Shown here piece by piece: positions 31,190-40,476 of a stretch of DNA of 64,000 bases (within the stretch, counting starts at the first letter, position 1; each line of letters opens with the position of its first letter). Where the stretch lies: contig JAAALK010000286.1 in assembly GCA_019279435.1 (NCBI GenBank), positions 34,037,712 to 34,101,711 on the forward strand, given 5' to 3'. The translations under genes and the position numbers were made by a program. Source of the DNA: Zizania palustris (Eukaryota > Streptophyta > Magnoliopsida > Poales > Poaceae). The notes beneath the pieces are model-generated. The model was not told the DNA's origin, ran no database searches, and saw only the letters and a program-made list of their open reading frames with translations.

Positions 31190-32873
31190 CTCGCATACGG
31201 TACCGGCTCCAGAATCATATCCCCTTTTCTTCTTCCTTTTTGCCTCTTCTTCTCCATCCATTCACGACTATGATGGATGCTACTTGGTCTAACACATCTA
31301 CTTTTCTTTGTGGCGGGTGTTGGACCAGGCTTCGTCCCACACAGTTTTATATTGGTGCTCTTTAAATCGAAGATTCAGTTCCTCTGATCCCGGGCCTACA
31401 AAGGTCTCGACATTTCGAAAATTGTACTCATGATTACCTTTTGCCGAACATTATAGGTGGTCCCAACCAAATCCGGTGGGATCAGTTTGACCCGGCTGCT
31501 GAGGAGTCTTCCATGCTCTATAAGTATCCATGGCCACTCTTTGCCTTTCTCCACGCTTTCTGCATAGTACTAACTTTTAGCCCTCGAGCTCTCCTCTGTC
31601 TTTCTTCTAGCATTCTTGCGACCACCGCTCTCACCGTCTTCATCTACCTCACCAGTCCCGCACTCCAGTGACCCTAGAGATGGCCACCATTGACGCAATC
31701 CCTGAGGTGAGTCTGCGATATTCTTACTATTTCTTTTCTACTTTCTTCTCTATAGAACCTGCAGAACCAAGTTTTGATTTCCATAGCCACCCACCCTTCT
31801 TGGTACTTCTTGGGCCTATAGGTAATCATGACCCCACATATTTAATAAATGACGAGAGCAGCCGAATCCTTTTCAAATAATCCCCTATGCTTTCTTCTAA
31901 CTAGGATTCCAGCTTTGGATCTTTTCCTCCCTCTCTCCTTGGCTGGCGTGACTAGTACCTTAGGGTATCGGCCGTCTATCATGCCTTCTAGGAAGAGGTT
32001 GACATTGGGCATTGCATCGGCCTCTCACTTGCTGAACCATACTAGAACGAGCCGATATTGGCTGCCTCCTACTATTTCTGGTCTGATGGCTTGAACACTT
32101 TCATTTTTGTCCATGGGCCGATGAGCCCCACCTTGCTTGATGTTTTCATTTTAACTCTTCTTGATATTGACTCATCGGCTAACCCGCTCCCCTTCCGTTC
32201 TAAACCAACTCATCGCCTCGGCACCAAATTTGTTGATAGTTGGGGCAAATATATTGCAAGGCACAATAAAAAGATTGGCCCCGTAGACGTTCGTGAGCAT
32301 GTAGCCTTTATCAACCTTTAGTTAGAAAGGTTCATTTTCTGCGTATCGGCCTTGAGCCCAACCTTCCAATTTCAATTTTTAGCCGAACAACTTGCCGCTC
32401 AAGTGAAAATTCCCCTTGGCCAAGATCTCCTCGGAGCCACCTACCACCTTCTCCACCTTGTATCGGCCAAGCTATCAGCTGGTGATCCTATCGGCCATCC
32501 TAATAGCCCTTGGTGGTTTCTCTAGCTCTGGCTCAACATTTACACTACCGATGTTGTCGGTGGCCCTCCTTTTGCTTTAATGTGTTTTCCTTCTAATTTT
32601 CTAGAATCGGTTGCTCCTATTTATCGCTGATGTTCTTCCCTGGGTGAAGTGGTTGGATGTTGTTCCACCTTCCATATGTCTCCTGAGTCCTTAGCCGCTT
32701 CCTTTAAGGGCTTTTATCTTAGATTCCCCTATTGGGTCATCTAGTATCCCTATGAGTACCATTCGGAATATGAATGCCCCCATCGGCTAAACTTGCTCGA
32801 TGTTTTCCGGGACGAAGAATCCACCCGTATCTTCATGGCCACAATTTTTCTTTGCCTCCTGCCAGTCAATTTT
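31190..32873 (+). pseudogene. Decayed retroelement ORF, left part
   Basis: Short plus-strand frames with protein-like character lie here (PNIIGGPNQIRWDQFDP, HRLGTKFVDSWGKYIARH, NLLDVFRDEESTRIFMAT), interrupted by stops and shifts. They seem to continue after the CACTA insertion at 34453. The style resembles the extra ORFs (Transposase_28 or plant-mobile-domain types) carried by grass gypsy elements rather than Gag or Pol. I do not recognise it firmly. Confidence 0.4.
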
Positions 32874-33601
32874 AGTATACAGTGGTTCGGGCATGCATGA
32901 ATCTTCTGAACGCCCAAAGTCAACGGACAAATCATCTTCTTTGCTTGGTACGTATCAGATGGTAAACCATTGGGTTTTGGCAAAACCTTTTTTAGGAGTT
33001 GTAAAAGATCTGAAAAACTGGTGTCAGACCATCCATTGCTGGCCTTTAGTTTCATAAGCTCAAGAATTGTGTACAACACAGTATACTGCTTATCGCATCC
33101 GTGGCGTTCCTCGTAAAGAAGGTTTTTTGATGCTTTGTCAAGTGCTTAAAAGTTATCGTATCCTTTGGTTGTAGTTCTCTGCAACAACACCTCAGGCGCA
33201 ACATTTCGCATCAGTTCCTCCACATCAAAGGCGTCATCATCATCATGTTGATCAACATCATCATGTGTTATGTCGGATGTATGATCACAACCTCTTCTAT
33301 GTTGATGAGCATCTTGCGGCACATCAGAATCTTCAGGAGGATTTTGGCCCATCTCACCGTGTTTCGTCCATATATAATAGTTCTTCACGAAACCATTTTT
33401 CAACAAGTGAAATCGTATGGTTTCACGATCAGAACACGGATACATCGCTTCGTTTTTACAAACTTTACAAGGACAATATATTGCCTCTTCACTCTGACGG
33501 GAAGCATATTGTGCGGCAGCTTCAGTAAATTCAGTTACTCTGTTAAAATATGCCACCACATCTCCGTCGTTGGACGAGTACATCCAGGACCTGTGCTCCA
33601 T
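32874..33601 (-). pseudogene. TNP2-type CACTA transposase, N-terminal fragment
   Basis: It starts with an ATG at 33601. The first about 90 residues match the transposase-associated domain of En/Spm proteins (HRSWMYSS at the start, CPCKVCKNE, RFHLLKNGFVKNYYIWTKHG). After an acidic stretch and a TAA at 33146-33148 the same frame continues with LPSDTYQAKKMICPLTLG and KIHACPNHCIL, typical of the next part of TNP2. The frame then runs into unrelated sequence near 32874. The transposase core is absent, so this copy is inactive. Confidence 0.88.
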
Positions 33602-34179
33602 CTAAAACATATATTATTTGAAAAAATATTAATAAAATCATTATTGTTAATTTTATTAATTTACAAATTGAAAATATATTGATTTATTATCGCTCATAAC
33701 AACATTAATTAAAAATCCTCAATGCTTTAATTAAAACTACTTATTAAGCAGAAAAAATTATTAAATAAATTAACTATATTGGTTTCTCTCTCTCTCCAAA
33801 CAACATAACTCTAGATCTATAATCATAAATCAAATTAAAAAAGAGATTAAAATGACGTAAATCAATATACAAGTGATGAATAATTGTGAGGAGGGTCATA
33901 TTTGTTCATTTGGGAGAAGGTAACACCGTAAATGGAAGATTATTTGAAAATTTCTATTCACAAACCCTAAATTAGAAAAACGATAATAACTCATTGTATA
34001 CATGATTAAATACAAAATAAATGTGAGATTCGGAATGGATTTACCTCCTAGAATGAAATCCTTCAAAAGAAACGAAAACAAAGCCTCCCCCCTCTTTATC
34101 TAGATTTTTGTCGCCATTGTACGGACAAAATTGAATGCGAACTCCAGTAGAGCTCGGGGAGGAAGACGTTGCGCATTTA
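33602..34179 (-). other. CACTA 5' leader, AT-rich
   Basis: About 580 bp between the subterminal repeats and the transposase ATG, with no gene. It is AT-rich and may contain a 5' UTR intron, which I could not define. Confidence 0.5.
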
Positions 34180-34440
34180 TAGCTAGAATAGTAGTGGCGG
34201 TCGCAAGTGATGTCATCATTACTTTAGTGGCGGCCATCTTAGCAGCGGCGGGCAGCACCAGCGCCCGCCACTGCTATTGGTACATTAGTGGCGGTCCGGG
34301 CTGACGTCATCACCGACCGCCACTACTTTACCAGCAGTTGTGGCGGGCGCTGGTGCTGCCGTCAGCACCAGCAACTCTAGTGGCGGGCATCTAATGGCCC
34401 GCCACTACAGTGGTTTCGCCCAACGCCACTACAGTGACAG
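34180..34440. repeat. CACTA subterminal repeat region
   Basis: Many copies of AGTGGCGG in both orientations, forming possible hairpins such as TAGTGGCGGG...CCCGCCACTA near 34377-34409. In En/Spm elements such repeats bind the element-encoded TNPA-type protein; that role is inferred here. Confidence 0.8.
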
Positions 34441-34452
34441 TTTGTAGTAGTG
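34441..34452 (-). repeat. CACTA terminal inverted repeat
   Basis: TTTGTAGTAGTG on the plus strand is CACTACTACAAA on the minus strand, the conserved CACTA terminus. Confidence 0.88.
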
Positions 34453-35377
34453 TTTACTGACGAGCATCCTCGGAAGGGCTCTTACGAGTTCTATCATCCA
34501 TTGGTCTTTGTGATGCAATTAGGTTTTGGTCAACTCCCACCTCACCTATTCTTCGTTGATCAAATCCAAGTTTGTGGAGAAGTCAAGGATAGCATGGAGT
34601 GGGATCGCCTCTTCCACATGACCGATGAGATCCTCATCGGTGACTTTGCCTCCTAGACAGCCTGCCGAGCGTCCTCCACTGACTTCCACCGATGGTGGGG
34701 TGAACTGAAGCAACATATCTTTAATCGCTCTTCGCTGGTCTATCGGGAGTGGCTTCACCCGAGTGATGCTGACGCGGGGCTCGAGGTGAATACTTCAACT
34801 CACCCTTTTACTTATTTCAGTCGTCTTCTTTTTATTTGATTACCTTTGTTTACTACAGGAGGACGACCTCGATGCCCCTTCTATGAGTTTTAGTGGTCGG
34901 CTGATACGTTATGGTCCTGTATCTGCCATTACGAACTTGGGCACAAGCGCCCCCACTCCCACGCCCTAGGTCAGTGGAAAACGGTCTAAGGTGTTAGCGT
35001 GCAAATGCCAGGCATCGACCCTGGTCGCATGCCAATCCACTAGGGCCTGGGCTAGTCGGAAAAGTCCATCGTCTTCGACTCCGTGACCGTCCATAAGTTT
35101 TGACTCCTTATAATGTTGGTTCCTAGAGTGTACCTATATCTTTTTTTATTTTGCAGTCGACGCCGATCACCTCTTCAGCTGTGCAGGCTCCCGATGTTCA
35201 TGCTCCTATGCCAACAACCGAAGTGCCCTCGTCCGTCTAGGTTTGCACTCATCTTTTGTATAACCTACATTTCTCCTTTCATATTCCTGACGCTGCAAGT
35301 CTCCCTTGTTCTTAGCCACCATCTTCTCCTATCGACGTTGACTCCCTCTATGTGGCGTTTGACCACGTGTCCGATGA
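34453..35377 (+). pseudogene. Decayed retroelement ORF, right part
   Basis: After the CACTA end a plus-strand frame reads DEHPRKGSYEFYHPLVFVM and QLGFGQLPPHLFFVDQIQ, reminiscent of plant-mobile-domain-like proteins, then ends at 34656. The rest to 35377 shows short pyrimidine-rich gaps that could be old introns, but no long frame. It ends at the LTR start TGTAGAGTTC (35378). Confidence 0.4.
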
Positions 35378-35813
35378 TGTAGAGTTCAAAATTTAATAAT
35401 TCCAGACTTTATTGTATTTCTAAAGAAAAACAATAATAACAAGATGTTCATCACACGACTACATACATACAACAATCAAAAGTGGTTCACAAACCACATT
35501 ATTATACAAGTGACAAATGTAAAATAAATATAAAAAGAAGTCTTATAGATGAACGCCTTCTCCAGTCTCGCGCCTTGACTGAGCAGCTACACCAGACTGT
35601 CCTCGTAGTATGATACCTCTGTAGTGGTTTCAATGGGAATGAGTAAAAAAGTACTCAACAAGCCATCGAAATGCAGTATAATGCAAGGGTAATAAAAAGG
35701 AAGGTATGCGACTTAAAGTGCAGAAAAGTATATTTTATTATTAAGCATTTAATGCGATCATGTTAATTATGAGGGGAAATAAATCATGAATCATGAATCA
35801 AGTTCTAACTCGA
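35378..35813 (-). repeat. Tekay/Del-like LTR (minus strand), part 1
   Basis: Read on the minus strand this matches the 3' end of the LTR at 56597-59585: the stretch with TCAAGGCG...GACTGGA and GGCGTTCATCTA, then CAATAAAG and a final CA. No primer site follows the LTR end, so it is a 3' or solo LTR. It is split at CTCGA by the Tat element and resumes at 44821. Confidence 0.85.
35809..35813. other. Target-site duplication of the Tat element, left copy (CTCGA)
   Basis: CTCGA precedes TGTTGGCG; the same bases follow CCCCCAACA at 44816-44820. Confidence 0.93.
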
Positions 35814-36310
35814 TGTTGGCGCAAATGTTATGCCAACAGGTTCTCGGTAATCAAGAACGGACAAACAGGAAGTTTGTGTTTTAGGACTACTTTGAGCCTC
35901 CGAAATGGATAATAACTCAAGTGGTCCGAATAAGTGTAGATGAATAACTTGTTCTGGATCCCCCCTTACAAGGTACAATGGGGGGTATTTATAGGGGAAA
36001 AAGCATAAGGAAAAGACCTATTTACCCCTAGATTACAACCGACATAGTAGAAACTATTCGGTATTATAAACAAGGTTATACACGGTAAAGTACTGCAAGG
36101 TAAATGGATAAGATGGACATCCAATCAATCATGTCCTTCGGCTTCGAGGCCTCCATCCTCCCTTCGGAGGGTTCTCTAGGGCTTCGCACCGTAGCACCCT
36201 CCGGTCGTGGCGACGTATGCTTCGAACAACAGTCTGCCGGCTTCGGGGTCCTCATCAGCCTTTGAAGGGTTAATCTTTAAGTCTTGGAAATAGAGTAATT
36301 TCCCCCAACA
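35814..36310 (-). repeat. 3' LTR of the Tat element
   Basis: 497 bp, TGTTGG...CCAACA. It differs from the 5' copy (44338-44815) at about eight positions counted by eye over the 478 bp they share. The TATA box CTATAAATA is near 35986-35994 on the minus strand. Confidence 0.93.
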
Positions 36311-36321
36311 GTAGCCCCTCG
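36311..36321 (-). other. Polypurine tract of the Tat element
   Basis: CGAGGGGCTAC on the minus strand, directly upstream of the 3' LTR. It fixes the element orientation as minus. Confidence 0.75.
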
Positions 36322-36506
36322 AATACGCCTTTCTGTAGTTAACCTGTTTTAGAAAGAAGGCAGTATACGAAAAGAACATTTCTAATTTCTGAGGCTTAAA
36401 GAGGATTTGGGGATGCTGTGACTTAGCCGAGGATTTTGGACCCAACGCCTTCGAACCTTCGCCTTCGAGTTCTTGATACAGTGGGAACGCACGTTGGGAA
36501 GGGAAC

Positions 36507-36590
36507 GGTTTCAGAGTGCGAACGTCGTGGAGATGGTTTCAGAGTGCGCACGTTGTGGAGACAGTTCCGGAGAGCGAACGTCGTGGGGCG
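36507..36590. repeat. Three 28-bp imperfect repeats upstream of the antisense gene
   Basis: GGTTTCAGAGTGCGAACGTC at 36507, a variant at 36535 and a more diverged one near 36563. They lie about 180-270 bp upstream of the TATA box at 36771, a position suitable for transcription-factor sites. Confidence 0.7.
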
Positions 36591-36770
36591 CCGTCGAAGT
36601 AGCCGATACGGCGCAAGTAGCCATTACCTTCTGTAAAAAAGGTAACAGTCAATTTTTACAGCGGTTGTACACCGTTCCACTTACCGGACCCACTTGTTGA
36701 TGACAGAAGCCTGATCGCATTCATCACCTGTGGTGTGAAATCAATCGAAGAGTAGTACTGGTCGAGTGGT

Positions 36771-36778
36771 TATAAAAG
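36771..36778 (+). promoter_or_regulatory. TATA box of the antisense gene
   Basis: TATAAAAG about 100 bp upstream of the ATG at 36873, on the strand opposite to pol. It is not part of the LTR. Confidence 0.65.
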
Positions 36779-36872
36779 GGAGAGACAGAGATTAACCGAG
36801 ATTTTTTACCGCATTCATCACCTGCGATTCACCTTTCCCCCAATCTTCCAAACTCTTGAACGTTCGAGCGCG

Positions 36873-38998
36873 ATGGCGAGAACTAGCCACACCACCCCGG
36901 CAGTGGCCAACACCCTGGCGCAGAGGCAGGCATGGGCCGCTTCGGCAGCAGCGGCAATGGCGGGGGCTCCGAGCGGTGCTTGGCCCAAGAATCCTCGGGC
37001 GCTCCGTCCGCCCTCCAAGAAGAAGATTGCTCAAAGCTTCATCATCGGCCAATCCTTGAGCACCGCCGAGTCCATTGAAGAAGCGGTGGATGGAAAGTTG
37101 GGCGCTGGGCTGAGGACTCGAGTCCTCGGGATGGAGTCGACTCCAAGGCTGCGGAGCGCAGAGGTGGTGGTCTTCGAAGCATTCTTCGAAGCAGGCCTAG
37201 GGCTGCCGGCCGTTGACTTCTTGGCAGAGGTGTTGGACTCGTTCCATATCACCCTGCCTCAACTGTCCCCCAACGCCATCGCCCGTTTGGCCATCTTCGA
37301 ATGGGCGCTCCGGGCGGAGGGGTGCGAAGGACGCTCCGAAATCTTCGCCGTGACCCACGAAGCCATATGCCAACCGAAGCCACAAGACGGGCCAGGGGAC
37401 TCCAAGGTGACGATAGCCTTTGGCAGTGTCAATTTCCAGCTGCGGAGGGAGCATGCCCTCCACTTCCCTGCAAAAGCTATAAACGACAGGTGGTACACCA
37501 ACTGGATACTTCGGTGGTTTTATGCCGAAGTCGGAGAGGACTCCCCCCTCGCTGGTCCTCTCCAGGAGATCTGGTACCGGAAGGAGGCGGACATCTCTCC
37601 GAACCCTAGCCTGCTCTCGACGAGGCTAGGGTTGCTTACCTCAGTGGCTCGTCGTATGAGCATGCGCGACCTGGCTGAGGAGTTTGTCGCCCTTCGGATC
37701 CCTCCCCTCGGAGCCAACTGGACGATCGTGTTCCCACAAGCCTCGGAGGGGGACCTCCGAAACTTAGGTAAACCTTCTCCTTGCTGCATCATATTTAAAT
37801 GAAGAAATCAATTATACTCATATTCTCATACCTTTTTCTTTCAGTGGCGCCTCTGGCATTGGCTCCGGAGGACGTAGCTCGGGCCACCGAACGAGTTCTC
37901 GGAGCCCCTTCGGTGGCCGAGAGGCAAAGAAGGTTGGAGCTGGTGGGGAGCTGGGAGCGATCCAACAGAGTGTGGAGAGCTCTCGGCATGGAGCCCCCGA
38001 ATCTTCCTGACTTCGCCCCGACCGGAGCGGTTGGCCATAAAAGGAAAGCCGCTGCCGAGCCCTCCAAGAAAGCCGGCAAGCAGCCGCTTCGGAAGAAGAA
38101 GATAGCGAAGCACCCTTCGCAGTTGGCGCCTGCCTCGTCTGCTTCATCGCCGGGTGCGCAAAGCTCAGCCTCCGAAGAGGCAGAGGACTCCGACGGCCAG
38201 ACAGCGGCGGCCTTCGAAGCCTACATCCTGGACGACGAAGATATAGGGGAAGTCCCCCCTAACGCCTCCGTTAGGGAGGTGGTAAATGTGACTCCGACTG
38301 CTCCTCCTGCGCCCGCCGTCGTGCAGGTGGAATCAGACTCCCCTACTCCCAACTTGCCCGCACCCGAGGCGGTCCCTGCGGAGGTCGTGGCTCCGACGGG
38401 AAATGTTAAGGGCAGGACCTCGGGGGATGACTTCGCTGACATCCTCCAGATGTACGAAGTCTTGGAGGATCCAGCAATCCTTCCCCACGAAGCTCTCGGA
38501 GGTTCTTTCCGAAGCTCCTCCTTTTTTACGTAATACCTGCCTGCTGTCTTGGAAGCCCTTCAGGGTACGCTGGAGTACTTCGGCACCATGTGCCCTTCGT
38601 CTTCTGCTGTGACCCATGAGCCTCTTGACCGGAAGCTGACGAGGATCCAGGTCGCTTCATCGTTGATGAAGAACTCCGGTATTCGGTACGGGGAGATCTC
38701 CGGACAGTGTGCTGGTATCGGGGTTCTTCGTCATCTTGAATCCCTTCGGATCCCCCTTGGCTCAGTCGGAGGTTCATCTCCTGGAGGCTTCGCGGACGAC
38801 GACTTGCTGCGGCCATCTTCGGAGGTGGCTTCGGCCTAGGAAGCCTTCCGGTCGACCTGGAAGACGGACCATAAGGTCGCAGCTAAAGCCTGGATCGACG
38901 AGGCCCGTCGGCAAAAGCAAGCGCAAACAAAGCCACCACAACTTCCTGCTTCGCTAGCCCCTTCGGTTCCTGCTCCGCCGACCGACCCGCAGGTTTAG
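36873..38998 (+). pseudogene. Antisense ORF of the Tat element (Transposase_28 / 'putative gypsy type transposon' family), with intron
   Basis: Function unknown. Exon 1 starts at ATG 36873 and contains the conserved segment FFEAGLGLPAVDFLAEVLDS and PNAIARLAIFEWALRAEG, resembling the grass 'putative gypsy type transposon' domain. An intron with GT at 37768 and AG at 37844 (77 bp, AT-rich, pyrimidine tract before the AG) joins the two exons in phase; without splicing the frame stops at 37802. Exon 2 is alanine- and proline-rich with a basic patch (PLRKKKIAKHPS). Two in-frame stops, TAA at 38531-38533 and TAG at 38837-38839, break the later part; the same frame then stays open to 38998. The gene has its own TATA box and lies opposite to pol. 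Confidence 0.75.
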
Positions 38999-39102
38999 CC
39001 GCTTAGGACTGCTATGTATATGAAGCCTTGTAAACCCTGTTTTTATTAATGAAAAAGTTATAAACGAGAACTTGTCTTGGGTGTTCTGCTCTTTTCTAGG
39101 TT

Positions 39103-39543
39103 TTGTCATGCCCTTCGAGCCCTGACTTCGAACTTCTGGAAATTACCGATGAGCTCCGAAAGGAGTGGGCAAACCTCGAGGGTTTGAGGCCTTACCGCCG
39201 CTCCCGCTTTTCTGTTCCTCGCGGAGATGGGGGGGAGATCACCCTTGAAGTTCGAAGGGACGTCTTAGCTTATATTAAAGAGGAAGAGAAGACGGAGGGG
39301 TCCTCGTCTTCCGAACCTATTGACTGGTCCGACTCGGAGTACCGAGCTGAAGACCCTGCGGAGGCTGACTCCAAAAGGCTCCTGACATGGGCTGAGCTTC
39401 AAGAGGAGCAGAGGAAACTGCGAGCCTCGAAGAAGAAGAGGGGCATCCGGACTAAAAGGACGACTTCGGCGGCTTCGAGCTCCGATGGGCAAAGTAGCCG
39501 TAGGGTAGCTCTAGGGGCCAAAAGGGTCTCCGATTTTATTTAG
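39103..39543 (+). CDS. Second antisense-strand ORF in the Tat element, unknown
   Basis: 146 codons on the antisense strand, downstream of the antisense gene. It encodes a charged, low-complexity protein, acidic in the middle (IKEEEKTEGSSSSEPIDWSD) with a basic C-terminal patch (KLRASKKKRGIRTKR). No domain is recognised. The bases before it (TTCTTTTCTAG at about 39090-39100) look like a splice acceptor, so it may be a further exon of the gene upstream rather than a separate one. Confidence 0.4.
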   Translation: MSCPSSPDFELLEITDELRKEWANLEGLRPYRRSRFSVPRGDGGEITLEVRRDVLAYIKEEEKTEGSSSSEPIDWSDSEYRAEDPAEADSKRLLTWAELQEEQRKLRASKKKRGIRTKRTTSAASSSDGQSSRRVALGAKRVSDFI

Positions 39544-39775
39544 GTTTAGACACAAATTTCTCTTGATGTACAATTATAATGATTTAATGTGAAATGCTTC
39601 GAAAGTATGCTGTGTGACTCGTACCCTCCGACCCCCCTTGTGGGTGGCGGAGCCTTTACCATAGAAAAGGGTTCGCTAGGCACAATTATTGTCCGAACAC
39701 CTGCATGCTTCGAACTTTGTACTTATCATTTGCTTTCGAAGATTAAAAATTTGCTCGCTTTTTTTAAACTCTTGT
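39544..39775. other. Spacer before the tandem repeats
   Basis: Non-coding. It contains CTTCGAA motifs and AT-rich sequence leading into the 118-bp array. Confidence 0.5.
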
Positions 39776-40300
39776 ACGGATCCTAACAAGCCGGAGCCTG
39801 GAATCCGTAGGTTGGCCACCTTCGGCTCTTTTACAGATACTTCGCACCCGGAGGCCGAAAATCTGTTTTTCTTTAAAGTCCTTAGACTCTTCTACGGATC
39901 CTAACAAGCCGGAGCCTGGAACCCGTAGGTTGGCCACCTTCGGCTCTTTTACAAATACTTTGCACCCGGAGGCCGAAAATCTGTTTTTCTTTAAAGTCCT
40001 TAGACTCTTCTACGGATCCTAACAAGCCGGAGCCTGGAACCCGTAGGTTGGCCACCTTCGGCTCTTTTACAGATACTTCGCACCCAGAGGCCGAAAATCT
40101 GTTTTTCTTTAAAGTCCTTAGACTCTTCTACGGATCCTAACAAGCCGGAGCCTGGAATCCGTAGGTTGGCCACCTTCGGCTCTTTTACAGATACTTCACA
40201 CCCGGAGGCCGAAAATCTGTTTTTCTTTAAAGTCCTTAGACTCTTCTACGGATCCTAACAAGCCGGAGCTTGGAATCCGTAGGTTGACAACGTAGCCCTT
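39776..40300. repeat. 118-bp tandem repeat, about 4.4 copies
   Basis: Units start ACGGATCCTAACAAG at 39776, 39894, 40012, 40130 and 40248, exactly 118 bp apart, with few differences between units. The last unit is cut short near 40290-40300. The array lies between the end of pol and the antisense gene, as in other Tat elements with tandem repeats in the 3' region. Confidence 0.95.
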
Positions 40301-40476
40301 GAACCAATGGTTCGAAGGCGGTTGCCTGGGTCTTGAGAAAAATGCTTGGCTCTACGAGCATCTCTGTCCTCCTAATGCGTCCATCAGGAGTAAGGGATAT
40401 TCAGAGAGCAAACAAAATTCAACCGTTATCTTTATTCATAGAAAGGGAAGTTTTTACAAATGATTACAAGGGGCCC

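Larger units (their letters stand above)
32874..34452 (-). mobile_element. CACTA (En/Spm) transposon fragment, 5' end
   Basis: On the minus strand it begins with the terminus CACTACTACAAA (34452-34441), followed by a subterminal region full of GTGGCGG/CCGCCAC repeats and the start of a TNP2-type transposase. It stops abruptly near 32874 inside the coding region, and no second terminus is visible. The fragment sits in a decayed retroelement ORF that resumes at 34453. Confidence 0.85.

Noticed and set aside
33245..33682. Plus-strand ORFs opposite the CACTA transposase
   Set aside because: They are shadows of the recognised transposase-associated domain on the minus strand.
37818..38147. Minus-strand ORFs opposite the Tat antisense gene, as a possible gag
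   Set aside because: No Gag or knuckle motifs. The plus-strand frame has the recognisable domain and the phase-preserving intron.
39776..40300. CRISPR-like array
   Set aside because: Units are 118 bp and contiguous, with no unique spacers. It is an ordinary tandem repeat inside a retrotransposon.
36311..40476. Two head-to-head elements instead of one Tat element
   Set aside because: One target duplication (CTCGA), one LTR pair and a purine tract on the minus strand frame the whole interval, and antisense ORFs plus tandem repeats are a known Tat layout.
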